From contig OX031066.1 of NCBI GenBank assembly GCA_943736015.1, positions 22,895,127-22,959,126 of the forward strand: a stretch of 64,000 nucleotides of DNA. The letters run 5' to 3'. Below the pieces are notes generated by a model. It worked only from the letters and a program-made list of their open reading frames with translations, was not told where the DNA came from and made no database searches. The position numbers and the translations under genes were made by a program. This document shows positions 21,291 to 32,257 of the stretch, in pieces. The stretch is from Tridacna crocea. Taxonomy: Eukaryota > Mollusca > Bivalvia > Cardiida > Cardiidae. Position 1 is the stretch's first letter. Every line of letters starts with the position of its first letter.

Positions 21291-22590
21291 TGGTTTTAAA
21301 CTTGAAGGCATACATTTTTTTGTATGAAGTTCTACGAGAATGTTATGACCCCTTGACCCCTGGGCAAAGCCATTTTTTACCGCAAAGCTATAATTACTTG
21401 AAACTTGGTGGAGGTCCGTAAGATAAACTTCCATGTTACATAATATAGGATGTGTGGTATACCAGAAGGTTTTCAAAGTTTCCTAAAATAAATGCCATGT
21501 TAAACATGAGACCCATGAAACAGGGCTAAATTTGGTAGCCCTAGGCCTTACTATGCTTCGTAAAAAGATCATTAAAAAAGTTTTCACCACAAAAGCCCAG
21601 GTAAAACTTGTGACCCCTGGTGTAGGGACAAACTTAACCCCAAGGCTATAATTTGGGCCCTCCTGGTAGAGGCCAACTATATAAAGCTACATGCAACATT
21701 TGGTAGTCCAAGGCTTTGTGGTTATGTACAAGTAGAGGTTTTCCCAATATAAGCCAATATAAAAATTGTGACCCCCGGGGCTGTGCCAAATTTGACCCCA
21801 GGGCTATAAGTTGGGTACCCTTGGTACATGCCCACTTGATAAGATACATGCCAAATTTGATGGCCCAAGGCCCTATGGCCCGCCCTGGCGGCTCAGTGGT
21901 GATCGTGTCGGACTCATGACCTGATGGTTGTGAGTTCGATACCCGGTTGAGGTGAACTTTCTTTCCGTCGTATTTTCCCCTCTCACGTCTGCTGAAGCAT
22001 GTGAGAAAAGTAGTCGGTGGCTATGGAAAGAAAGCTTAGTACTGGTGTGAGAAAACCAGGAAACACATGTGCGTCACTGACCCCCATGATATGACCTTAG
22101 CTGTTGAAATAGTGTTAAACCCCAATGCAACCAACCAATCAACCAACCAACCAAGGCCCTATGGCTAGGGATCAGAAGGATTTTAAAATTTTACCTATAT
22201 AACCCCATATAAAACTTGTGACCCCCCCGGACAGGGGTCAATTTTGACTCCATAGCTATTATTTGAAGGAACACTGTAGAGGTTCGCTACATAAAACTAC
22301 ATGCCAAGTTTGGTAGCCCTGGGCCTTATGGTTTCGGATAAGAAGATTTTCGAAGGTTTCAATATTTTTCAGTTTTGTTGCCATGGCAACCAGAGTTTTT
22401 AAAGGAATCAGATTCTTTCAAGAAATTCTGAAGAAGGCCACGGCAGGATCATTTCTGTAAAGTTTCATCAAAATTGGATGGGTAGTGTCAGAGAAGATGT
22501 TTGAAATATAAGTTAATGCACGCATGGACAGACGCACAACGGACACCGGGCTATGACATAAGCGCCCTTGCCTTCAACTAGTGGAGCTAA
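21200..22590 (+). mobile_element. Tandem-core repeat element (relative of 13200-14490)
   Basis: It starts 'gatggccctgtatcgctcca' and ends 'aactagtggagctaaat'. The core has degenerate units of about 150-190 bp built around 'aaacttgtgacccc', 'gggctataatttggg' and 'tttggtagccctagg'. The tail has 'atggacagacg..ggacataagc'. The same layout recurs at 13200-14490 and, with a different core, at 49230-50640. Such central tandem cores resemble bivalve Helitron-derived elements; that assignment is inference. It is interrupted by a SINE at 21882-22155. Confidence 0.65.
21882..22155 (+). mobile_element. tRNA-derived SINE with 14-bp target duplication
   Basis: The head has an A-box-like 'tggcggctcagtggtgatc' and a B-box-like 'gttcgatacccgg'. 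The body includes 'ggaaagaaagctta' and 'gagaaaaccaggaaacacat'. The tail is (aacc/aatc)n. The 14-bp flank 'ccaaggccctatgg' occurs on both sides, directly showing target-primed insertion into the tandem-core element. No folded tRNA gene is implied. Confidence 0.85.
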
Positions 22591-22850
22591 ATACCTCTTG
22601 ATGACTTAAAGTAAACAAATGCGCAGTTCATTGAGCATAATTGTGACGTGTGATCAATCATCAGCTTCTTTGTTTGCTGCATTGACAGTACAGCTGCTTT
22701 GTGTGTGTATATATATTTGTGTGTGTGGGGTGTGGATGTGGGTGTTTTTCTGTTTTATTTTGAAATGTCATGATGTAACGGATTTATTTCCTACATAACA
22801 AATCTTAACTAGTCAACAAGACAGTATTTTGGTGCAAATGACTTTCCTTC

Positions 22851-23120
22851 ATTTCATGTTTAACTATTCAATAATTGTTTAGTTTATTTTTTCTCAAATA
22901 AAGGCACTAAGTACAAAACTTCTTTTTTAACACTTTTATGTGTCTGCACTGTAACATTTTGTGTCATTGCTGTAACACATGTGTCATTTCATGTTTAACT
23001 ATTCAATAATTGTTTAGTTTATTTTTTCTCAAATAAAGGCACTAAGTACAAAACTTCTTTTTTAACACTTTTATGTGTCTGCACTGTAACATTTTGTGTC
23101 ATTGCTGTAACACATGTGTC
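22851..23120 (+). repeat. Perfect tandem duplication of 135 bp
   Basis: 22851-22985 and 22986-23120 appear identical by eye, starting 'atttcatgtttaac' and ending 'taacacatgtgtc'. The surrounding repeats have diverged, so this duplication looks recent, or it is an assembly artefact. Confidence 0.9.
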
Positions 23121-24165
23121 GTTTATTATATAACAATGATAAAAACTGCTCATAAAATGAAGCCACGCCATTTAATTTAATAAAGAACATTCTGGAAACA
23201 AAACGGAAAAAACAGTTACATTTTCATTACAAACAGCTATTTACTAAATCTATATAATTTTTTCAAGGAATTAAAATAGTTGCAAAAAACTGATTTTCTC
23301 CGACATATAATGTGCCAAAATTTTGTTCCAAAATACTCAATTCAAATAAAACATATATGCGTTATACAGATGGTTCGAAATGCAATCTGACCTAAAAAAT
23401 ATCTAATTTTCTTAATTAGAATGGGATTTCTTTTACTTTACAATTTCGTTACATGAAGGACATGTCAATGTGTAATGACTGGCATTGCATCACCATAAAC
23501 AATATTCATGTGTGGAATATGCATTTTCCGTGTGCAGTACATTCTATTTGTACATAATTTTATAATTATAAGAAACCTTATCAAACAAAAAAAAAAAATC
23601 CAACTTCATTTTCAAAAATCATGTCTCCTACAATCTGCCATAACTATATATTAGCTCATAGTGGGTGGGGTAAAGGATAAGCAAGACCAAAACATAAATA
23701 CAATGCAGCAATTTAGTACAATAGTAAGCATTTAGTTCTCATCAAACCCTTCTACAAGAAGCTGAAACCCAAAGGTCTTAAATGATATTAAGTTGCTCAT
23801 GATTTTCAGTAAATGTATGCAAATTTGGTGGGTGGAGTAACACCAAGGCGCCCAATCTATATCTTCTCCTCCTGTAACTTAATTTTACCATTACTTATGC
23901 GCTTCACTGCCAATTAGAACTATTTGCAATCAATATACTCTGGCAGATATTGAAATTTTCTGGTTTGTACACATAAGCTTAATTGAATGCATTTTCAGTG
24001 GGTGGGGTAACAAAATGTCGTCTGAAAAAAATCTGCACCACTTTTGTTTCTGGCATCCACCCTAATTTGACTTCTATATAGCTGTACTATCACCTGGTAC
24101 CAATGAAATTTTTCTACCAGATGGATTGAAAAAAAATTGAATCCAGCTGGCCAGGCCTTAGACTA

Positions 24166-25993
24166 TTACTGAACATCTATTACCTCAATGATATCTGTTA
24201 CCAAATGTTGCATTTTTATTGTAGCGCGATCTTACATTGAATTCCAGATTCAAATATTGGCGGTTATAATTAATATGAAATAAACGGAAGACTACCTGCC
24301 GCCTGTTAAGAAAAATAAAAAGTTTGACTTTTTTTTTTTGGCATGCCGTTTTTAGAACGGTTAAAATTAACAATTTGACCTTATGAACTGATTGAAATTC
24401 GTTACACCTAGATGAAAAATTATCGTTCGTCAAACGGATAGACTGTACAGACGTAACCGTGTTTATTCGTCCTCGGTTTTATGCTTGCTCTTGACTGGCA
24501 TTTTTTGTAAGGTGCACAGGCATATAAGGACCAGACACAGGAAGAGGCGGTTCCATGTCCCGCCTTCTGTACATTCTATGCGCATACTTTAGCCGCAGTA
24601 ATTAAGCACCTCCGAAAGTAGCCAAAGCGAGGTTTTGGGCGGAGTCTTTGTTTTGTAGGCGTACCATACAATGGTATGCACGTACTCACGACGTCAAGCA
24701 GTTTGAAATAAGCCCTTTCCTCTTCAATAAGGGAGACAACTGTAGCATTACTTATTACAAAATTTTGTACGAGTTGTTTCCCTTTAACCATTGGTCGTTC
24801 ATCAATCTCTCGCAAGACCCTTGTATTTCGAATGAATATCAGCCCGGAACAAAAAGCCAAGCAAAATTGCAGATAAAATTGACGAAAATAAGCGATAGTA
24901 GCAACAATTAAACAAATTCAGGAGAAAAAGCAATGTAAATTGGTGTTACAAACAAAAATTAATGCGAAAGGAACAAACCGGAAATAGCAAACTATTAAGC
25001 TTGGTAGAGAAGACATGACACTATTTCCTTGATTTCTTTACGATTCTACGTATGCCAAGGGTTGTAAATAGCATTTTTCTTTTTTTCAAGTAAACACGTG
25101 TATATCTTTGCTTATGAACTATATCAAAGACAATAAAACAGTAAACATGAACGGGAATAATCAGTACAGTATCCGGATTGTAGATATATTCGGATAAAAG
25201 TTTGAATTGTGAGAAAAATTTGAAATTTGTTCAATACAACACTTTACGTTAGTTGGAAAGAAAATAAAGAAAATAGCATAACTGAGAGAGGTTGGTATAA
25301 ATACAGTTGTAAAAACTTGTTTCTATAGAATAGCAGTCATTTGAACACCCGGTAATTTCGACACCCTGTCATTTCGACACATTTTGGTCATTTCGATCCT
25401 CGGTGGAAAAATGTTTACAAACGTTGGTCATATCGACACCTTATTTTTTAGAGCACTTTTTAAACTCGACCTTTTATTATCAAGTTACTTTAATTTCTTT
25501 TAAAGATGACATATCATTATAATTTTTTGTGGGTGTGTGATCAAAACAGGTTTTTAACCCTTTCCTAAGCGACAAACTATTGGACTAGAACAAATTGAAA
25601 GCGTTGCAGACGACAATTTAACTCTTGCTGAAAAGATGATTTCTGTCTACGATAGGGTAGAAAACATTGTTGGAAAAGGAGAAAATGCTGGTTACCAGCA
25701 TTTTCTCCTTTTCCCACAATGTTTTCAAAAGCCTACCATTCCAGACTGGAAGATAGAACTTTGCTGGTTACCAGCATTTTCTCCTTTTCCCACAATGTTT
25801 TCAAAAGGCTACCATTCCAGACTGGAAGAACCAGCATTTTCTCCTTTTCCCACATTGTTTTCAAAAGGCTACTATGTCAGACCCGTAAAAACCAGGGATT
25901 GTTTGGGAAAGGGTTAAATAATTTTATTCAAGGGGAATTACTCTGAGTATAGGTATATCTGTACAATTTTCTGTATTCTACTCAGCCTTCTTA
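24166..25993 (+). repeat. Duplicated segment, second copy, right part (partner 3326-4812)
   Basis: Collinear with 3326-4812, including the CCGCCC/GGCGGG-containing stretch at about 24540-24650 (3720-3830 in the partner). It contains one extra block, the family A element at 25554-25917. No confident coding frame is conserved between the two copies. Confidence 0.88.
25554..25917 (-). repeat. Family A MITE with internal triplication; TTAA on both sides
   Basis: TTAACCCTTTCC at the left and GGAAAGGGTTAA at the right, inserted at the TTAA seen empty at 4731. The right hairpin arm 'cagcattttctccttttccc', 'acaatgttttcaaaag', 'ctaccattccagactgg' occurs three times, making the copy about 360 bp rather than 230. 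Confidence 0.92.
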
Positions 25994-26249
25994 AGGTGGC
26001 CCTTCAGATTTTGGGACAAAAATTTTACAAAAAATGCAAAAAAATTATCCTTATTAGCCAAACCCGAATCTTCCAAGCCATTAAACGATGATGAAAGATT
26101 TTCCCCGGAAATTATTGATCATGATTCCATGTTAGACCCGCCTTTTTTTTAATGGAAGGAGGTTATAAAAGGGGAGGCTACTCTCTATTAACTTGAACAT
26201 TTAATACCTTAGTAAATAAATTAATTTTTAATAATGAATCCTGACTTTG

Positions 26250-26462
26250 ACTGGAATATACCAGCGGACAAACTATAGCTATAAGAATCAGCACAGACTA
26301 AACTCGGGTGTGGATCTACTTATGATTTACTGATCTTGAATCTTCTACACGGTCCAATCAGAACATTTATCCAAAAAAAACCTCTTTTAATAGCAAAGAT
26401 GTTTTTTTTAATGGGCTTAAAAGTTGAATTTTACTTATGTAGCAGGACAAGGGTTAACATAG
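26250..26462 (+). repeat. Family B MITE, diverged
   Basis: 'gatttactgatcttgaatc', 'caatcagaacatttatcc', and the right end 'gcaggacaagggttaac' keeping GGGTTAA. Confidence 0.6.
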
Positions 26463-26780
26463 GGTTTAGGGTTTTTCGATAGACTGTATCGATAGGTTTA
26501 AATTTTAACTTACACCGGTTCTTAAAGTTTCGGTGTGACTGTTTGTACTGGTTGAAAAAAAGACTATTCCAAGGAAGGTGGGTGAAATTAATAATAAGGG
26601 AGAGTACTCTTCATAACTAATGGATAAACAGGCTGTACAAGTTTTCTCCCTTTGACCATAAAATCACAATGGAATCTGATGACCATTTCCCCCGAGACCG
26701 ACGCTAAATCAAACGTTCATATTTTTAAAAAGAGCTTTAATTTCTCTCATTTTCTTTTATTCTTATCCAATTTTGATCTA

Positions 26781-27008
26781 TTAACTCATTACCAAACGAC
26801 AATATTTTAGGCTTGTCCAAATTGAAAGCATTTGCAGACGACAAAGTAAAAGCGACTGAAAATTCAAATTTGCTTTGTGAAGGGTAGAAAGCATTGTGGG
26901 AAAAGGAGAAAATGCTGGTAACCAGCATTTTCTCCTTTTCCCACAATGTTTTCTAAAGGTTTCTTTCTCAGGGGCGTCAAAAGTAGGGATTGTGTGGTAA
27001 TGGGTTAA
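26781..27008 (-). repeat. Family A MITE, full length
   Basis: TTAACTCATTACCAAACGAC to GTGTGGTAATGGGTTAA. The hairpin 26893-26957 is perfect around 'gctggtaaccagc'. Confidence 0.92.
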
Positions 27009-27139
27009 ACGTCTATTTCCTCCCCAAGATATGTTGATTATTATCTTAATTTGCGATTTTACTGTAGATCTAGATCGATTGAAATTTGATTTTATGTGTA
27101 GTTGGCCAGTTAGGACAGGAAACCTACCTTCAATTGTAT

Positions 27140-27385
27140 GGTCAAGAGTTAACACCATTTTCAACAGTATTTCAGTTATATTGGGGCAGCCAGTGCACCT
27201 ATCTATGCTTTTCTAGTGTTTTATAATTCTTTTACCAGTACTTAACACAATACTTTTTTCCAAGCAACTTGCTGCTTTCACACATAACCCAATGTTGAAA
27301 CAATGGTCGGCAGAGTGAGAGAAATGAGTTCTGTTGCAATGACTATCATTTATTCTCCAACTAACGTTTGTTGAAAACAGTGTGA
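27140..27385 (-). mobile_element. SINE, reverse orientation
   Basis: The reverse complement carries 'atgatagtcattgcaac', 'tgtgtgaaagcagc' and 'aggtgcactggctgcc', matching the SINE bodies at 44400 and 54960. Confidence 0.65.
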
Positions 27386-27490
27386 AACACCAGACGATAA
27401 ATCAACATTCTTCATAGTGAATTCTATTTCCGCATGTCAGAAAGAGACTATTTATGTGGAGGCGAAAACATTTAAACTACATCATAGCTT

Positions 27491-27707
27491 TTAACCTATT
27501 ATGACACAAGTCCTGCTTTTGACGCTCCTGAGAAAGAAGCCTTTAGAAAACATTGTGGGAAAAGAAGAAAATGCTGGTAACCAGCATTTTCTCCTTTTCC
27601 CACAATATTTTCTACCCTTCACTAAACATATTTCAAATTTTCAGTCACTTTTATTTTGTCGTCTGGAAATGCTTTCAATTTGGACCAGTCATTTGGTAAT
27701 GGGTTAA
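27491..27707 (+). repeat. Family A MITE, full length
   Basis: 'ttaacctattatgacac' to 'ggtaatgggttaa'; perfect apex; a small deletion next to the right terminus. Confidence 0.9.
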
Positions 27708-27811
27708 GGTAAGACTTCCTCCTCATCAATATTTCGTCTGCCAGACATATTTATAAAAGATACCAAAATGAATACATAAAGCAGAAGATAAAGTAAAGCG
27801 AAAGGTTCATT

Positions 27812-27912
27812 ATTATCCCTTTTCCATACAATAATAAGTTTTTACGACCCTGACAAAAAATGTTTTTGAAAACACTAAAGGAAAAGAAAGAAATCATGTT
27901 TTTATTTTCTCC
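27812..27912 (+). repeat. Family A MITE, decayed left half
   Basis: 'cccttttccatacaataata', 'tacgaccctgac' and 'ttttgaaaacactaaagg'. Confidence 0.55.
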
Positions 27913-27954
27913 CATGAAAATATTACAACAGTTCTTAATCTCATAAAGGATCCC

Positions 27955-28003
27955 CACTCCCTCTCTCTCTCTCCCACTCCCTCTCTCTCTCTCTCTCTAT
28001 TTT
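27955..28003 (+). repeat. CT microsatellite
   Basis: Runs of 'ctctctctctct' broken by 'cccactccct'. Confidence 0.9.
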
Positions 28004-28048
28004 GTCCAGCCTCAGGCCTAGTCAGTAGTGCTGCTATGCACTAGACAG

Positions 28049-28930
28049 AGTTACTGTCCCTGTTTTCTCTTTTTCTGTTTTTTTTTTTTTAACTTCTCTA
28101 TTTATCTTAACTCAGTCTTGGGTAATGATTAAATTATGCTGGTCTCCAGGCATATGTTTGAAATATTCTGGTCTAAGAGTTACTGCCCTGTTTTCTCTTT
28201 TTCTGTTTTTTTTTTTTCGCTTCTCTATTTATCTTAACTCAGTCTTGGGTAATGATTAAATTATGTTGGTCTCCAGGCATATGTTTGAAATATTCTGGTC
28301 TAAGAGTTACTGCCCTGTTTTCTCTTTTTCTGTTTTTTTTTTTTCGCTTCTCTATTTATCTTAACTCAGTCTTGGGTAATGATTAAATTATGCTGGTCTC
28401 CAGGCATATATTTGAAATATTCTTGTCTAAGAGTTACTGCCCTGTTTTCTCTTTTTCTGTTTTTTTTTTCACTTCTCTATTTATCTTAACTCAGTCTTGG
28501 GTAATGATTAAATTATGCTGGTCTCCAGGCATATGTTTGAAATATTCTGGTCTAAGAGTTACTGCCCTGTTTTCTCTTTTTCTCTTTTTTTTTTCACTTC
28601 TCTATTTATCTTAACTCAATCTTGGGTAATGATTAAATTATGCTGGTCTCCAGGCATATGTTTGAAATATTCTGGTCTAAGAGTTACTGCCCTGTTTTCT
28701 CTTTTTCTGTTTTTTTTTTCACTTCTCTATTTATCTTAACTCAGTCTTGGGTAATGATTAAATTATGTTGGTCTCCAGGCATATGTTTGAAATATTCTGG
28801 TCTAAGAGTTACTGCCCTGTTTTCTCTTTTTCTGTTTTTTTTTTTCACTTCTCTATTTATCTTAACTCAGTCTTGGGTAATGATTAAATTATGCTGGTCT
28901 CCAGGCATATATTTGAAATATTCTGGTCTA
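28049..28930 (+). repeat. 125-bp satellite, about seven units
   Basis: Each unit runs 'gttactgccctgttttctc', a T-tract of variable length, 'cttctctatttatcttaac', 'cagtcttgggtaatga' and 'ctggtctccaggcatat'. Spacing is about 125 bp (28390, 28515, 28640). The unit length is not a multiple of 3, and the short frames in it are periodic artefacts. The array ends exactly where a family A element begins. Confidence 0.93.
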
Positions 28931-29160
28931 AGACCCCTTTGCCAAACAACAGAATTTTAGACTTGTTTGAATTGAAAGCATTTTCGGACGACAAAATAAA
29001 CATAACTCAAAATTTGAAACTTGGCTTTAGAAGAGTAGAAGAAATTGTGGGAAAAGGAGAAAATGCTGGTTACCAGCATTTTCTCCTTTTCCTACAATGT
29101 TTTCTGAAGGTTTCTTCCTCAGGGTTGTAAAAACCAGGGATTGTTTGGTAAAGGGTGTAA
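28931..29160 (-). repeat. Family A MITE abutting the satellite
   Basis: 'cctttgccaaacaac' to 'ttgtttggtaaagggtgtaa'; perfect apex 'gctggttaccagc'. Confidence 0.85.
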
Positions 29161-29198
29161 TGGATAGCCCATTGCCTGTTTCATGGAGTGCTCATATT

Positions 29199-29482
29199 TA
29201 ACTCTTTACCTAACGACAAATTTTTGGACTGAACCAAACTCAAAGCATCTGCAGACAACAAATTGAATCTTGTTAATATGATGATTTCTGACTTTGATAA
29301 GGTAGAAAATATTGTGGGAAAAGGAGAAAATGCTGGCTACATTTTCCCTCAATTTAATCTTGTTAGTATGAGGATTTCTGATTTTGATAGGGTAGAAAAT
29401 ATTGTGGGAAATGAGGAAAATGCTGGTTACCTTTACCCACAATTTTTCTATGGGCTTCTTTTTAGAGTCGTTAAAGTTCTGG
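29199..29482 (-). repeat. Family A MITE with internal duplication
   Basis: TTAACTCTTTACC at the left. The block 'aatcttgttaatatgatgat'/'ggtagaaaatattgtggg'/'aaaatgctgg' occurs twice, replacing the right arm. Confidence 0.75.
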
Positions 29483-29510
29483 CGTCTTGCCTAGACGGCT
29501 TGTCTCTTTT

Positions 29511-29736
29511 TATCCCATTACCACACAATCCCTACTTTTGACGATCCTGAGAAAGAAGCCCCTAGGAAACATTGTTGGAAAAGGAGAAAATGCTGGTGAC
29601 CAGGATTTTCTCCTTTTCCCACAGTGTTTTCTACCCGGCTGGAGCAAATTTAAATTTTTGAGTCATGTTTATTTTGTCGTGTGCAAATGCTTTGGATTTG
29701 TACGAACCTAAACGTCATTTGGTAATTATGAGTTAA
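29511..29736 (+). repeat. Family A MITE
   Basis: 'tatcccattaccacac' to 'ggtaattatgagttaa'; apex 'gctggtgaccagg'. Confidence 0.85.
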
Positions 29737-30212
29737 GCACTTTACGTTACTTTTTAATGTCGTCTAGAGACATGTTACAACTGTTTTTGTGCCAAGATAC
29801 GGACACAGGTTACTATTCACAGATTCTTGCACTATTTTGGGTATTTCAGCATACTTTTTCACTATCTTGGATTCATATCTACATATCCTGTAGTGAAATT
29901 GGGACTTCATATCAGGGCTATTGTTATTTTCAGTCTTGAAGAGTAAATCAACCATCTAACAGTTTGTACAGGAATACTCAATAACAAAAGTGTTTATGGT
30001 TTCCATCAGCAGCCCCCCGTTCCCGATTGATAATGCAATTTCCTGTAAATCATTCTTGTCTTTTTCAGACTCTGTGACCAAAAATGGAAAGGCTCCATGG
30101 TGGCTGCGCAAGCATCATAGTTTGGCAAGCTGTCTGTGACTGGAGATGTTACACTGCTTTCAGCAGAAGTTGTTACACTGTTTTCATGTTGAGAATATTC
30201 AGGTACTATTTG
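29737..30212 (+). other. No gene seen
   Basis: Apparently unique sequence. 'gtctttttcag' at 30058-30068 looks like a splice acceptor, but no supported exon follows. It lies in the region where the missing HSPA12 5' exon could be. Confidence 0.3.
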
Positions 30213-30441
30213 TTAACTCATTACCAAACGACAAAATTTTAGGTTAGTCCAAATCGAAAGCATTTGCAGATGTCAAAATAAAACTTACTAAAAATTCAAA
30301 ATTTGTTCGGTGAAGGGAAGAAAACATTGTGGGAAAAGGAGAAAATGCTGGTTACCAGCATTTTCTCCTTTTCTCACGATGTTTTCTAAAGGCTTTTTAT
30401 TCAGGGTCGTCAAAAGTAGGGATCGTGTGGTAATGGGTTAA
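30213..30441 (-). repeat. Family A MITE, full length
   Basis: TTAACTCATTACC to GGTAATGGGTTAA; perfect apex. Confidence 0.92.
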
Positions 30442-30471
30442 GTAAAGTCCCTTTCTGGAACAGGCTAAAGA

Positions 30472-30701
30472 TTAACCCTCTACCAAACAACAAAATTTTA
30501 GACTTGTCCAAATTAAATGCATTTGCAGGCGATAAAATAAACATGACTCAAAAATTGAAACTGGACTTTAGAAGAGTATAAAACGTTGTGGGAAAAGGAG
30601 AAAATGCTGGTTACCAGCATTTTCTCCATTTTCCCACAATGTTTTCAGGAGACTTCTTCCTCTGGGTTGTAAAAGCTAGGGATTATTTGGTAAAGGGTTA
30701 A
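30472..30701 (-). repeat. Family A MITE, full length
   Basis: TTAACCCTCTACC to GGTAAAGGGTTAA; one extra base in the right arm ('tctccattttccc'). Confidence 0.92.
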
Positions 30702-31172
30702 GGGGTCCTTCTTCTTTGTCCTGTCTTCTCTGTTCATTAGCCTCCTATATTCTGTCTGTATCTGCCCACTTCTATTGCTCTGTTTTCTAATTTCATAACA
30801 AGTGGATCTGGATAAGTATGGTCTTTTATACCGGTACTTTACTCTCTCTCTCTCGTTTTCTTTCTTTCACTTATTCAAATTTCTCCTCCGGATGGTCAAC
30901 TCACCCAGTACACTAACCTAATGGGACAAGTACAGATGAGCCCAGAAATAACTTTCTTTATCAGAAATTTGAGCTGGTTACATCATAGATAGTCAGGTCT
31001 TTAGAAATTATTCATCATTTCTCATAGATGAAACCAGTGTGACAAAAGGAGCCATGTGTAGGCTACATATAGTTTGCAGTACTGGGATATCGGTGAAGTG
31101 GTTGGTCTGTTATTGTGTGGCCGGTCCAAGTGTACGGTAAGTTGCTGGCAGAAAAATAAATTCTAAGTCAGA
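30702..31172 (+). other. No gene seen
   Basis: Pyrimidine-rich stretch with a short TC repeat at about 30842-30855, then unrecognised DNA. Confidence 0.4.
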
Positions 31173-31401
31173 TTAACTCTTTACCACACAATCCGGATTT
31201 TTAATGACCCCGAGAAAAAAAGCCTTTGAAAACATTATGGGAAAAGGAGAAAATGCTGGTAACCAGCATTTTCTCCTTTTCCCACAATGTTTTCTACTCT
31301 TTCCAAGTTAAATTTAAATTTTTGATTCACATTTATTTAGTCATCTGCAAATGCTTTCAGTTTGGACAAGCCCAAAATTTTTTTCTTTGGTAAAGAGTTA
31401 A
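31173..31401 (+). repeat. Family A MITE, full length
   Basis: TTAACTCTTTACC to GGTAAAGAGTTAA; perfect apex. Confidence 0.92.
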
Positions 31402-31617
31402 AAGTAAATAAATAGAACAAGCAACCTGTTAACTATTAACCTGGGTTTGAAATTACTTTCGTAAGAGATACTTGAATAAGATTATTGAATCTCAATAGTG
31501 GCTTGATATGAAAAGAAAAAAAGAAGAAAAAAAACTCATGAGCAATATCCTCATTTTTCTCAGTGTTTTTCATTTTGATGAAAAGCAGTTCTGGGTTATT
31601 GGATAGGCTAACAAATA

Positions 31618-32066
31618 TGAAGATATAGAGGATATTTGTTTTTTTCGGTGTAAGATCGAAATTTATTTCATCGAGTGGACACCATCAGTAATATTTTCAT
31701 GAGTGGTGCAGCCATGAGTGAAAATATTACCGATGGTGTCCAACGAGATGAAATAAATTTCGATCTTTCACCAAAAAAACAAATATTCTATTTATTTTAT
31801 GCTTTTAACCCCTTCTGGGAGGAGCTTTATCAAAATTCAGTACAATTCTTTTCCCGTGGTGTACCCCTCCCGCATAGCAAGGTTATGTCAAGCACGAGAA
31901 ATGTAAGGTATTTGATGTCATATTTCCCATCTGGTTGTTAGGTACGCGCAATTTACCTAGGCAACAAGAACGTGAAAATCGGTATTTTCACTGGTGGTAC
32001 CAGTGTAAGATCGAAAAATATTTTCACTGCTATTTCTCGATATCCCACCAGAAAGCATGAAATAAA
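31618..32066 (+). mobile_element. Family D MITE with internal palindrome
   Basis: Starts 'atagaggatattt'. The palindrome 'gatcgaaatttatttcatcg' pairs with 'gatgaaataaatttcgatc' around 'tcatgagtgg'. The body has 'ctgggaggagctt', 'ctaggcaacaagaacg' and 'actggtggtaccagtg', and it ends 'cccaccagaaagcatgaaa'. A reverse copy lies in HSPA12 intron 3 (39905-40437). Confidence 0.8.
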
Positions 32067-32089
32067 TTATGCACATTTTTCACCAATTG

Positions 32090-32257
32090 CACAATACAAT
32101 CTGTTCATTCTTCATCAGTCCCAAGAGGTTCATCAACAGCCAGTGTATATACACAGTTTTGCCCAGGAAATTCATGAATATGTGAGCTGTTGCCGCAATG
32201 TCACTGAAATAATGTTGAAAGGGGCATAAAACACCATTCAATCAAATAATCAAACAA
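32090..32257 (+). mobile_element. SINE, 5'-truncated
   Basis: 'gaataatgttgaaag'-type sequence, 'ggggcataaaacaccattc' and the tail 'aatcaaataatcaaac' match the 3' end of the SINEs at 44400 and 54960. Confidence 0.6.

Larger units (their letters stand above)
19469..24165. mobile_element. 4.7-kb non-autonomous transposon with about 170-bp TIRs and TTA target duplication
   Basis: The left end TAGGCTAAGGCC and the right end GGCCTTAGACTA are inverted. The similarity continues inward for about 170 bp, including the phrases 'caatccatctggtagaaaaa' and 'gtggtgcagattttttt' in both arms. It is flanked by TTA on each side (19466-19468 and 24166-24168), and the empty site 'ttcatttactg' with one TTA is present at 3321-3331. 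A 3-bp TTA duplication suits PIF/Harbinger-like elements, but the class is inferred. Internally it holds a repeated terminal module, a tandem-core element, a SINE and a 135-bp duplication. No transposase frame is seen. Confidence 0.82.

Noticed and set aside
28390-28960. Overlapping frames of the type MLVSRHMFEIFWSKSYCPVFS
   Set aside because: Periodic products of the 125-bp satellite.
31675-32229. Two plus-strand frames in family D
   Set aside because: They cross the palindrome and are disrupted in the other family D copy (39905-40437).
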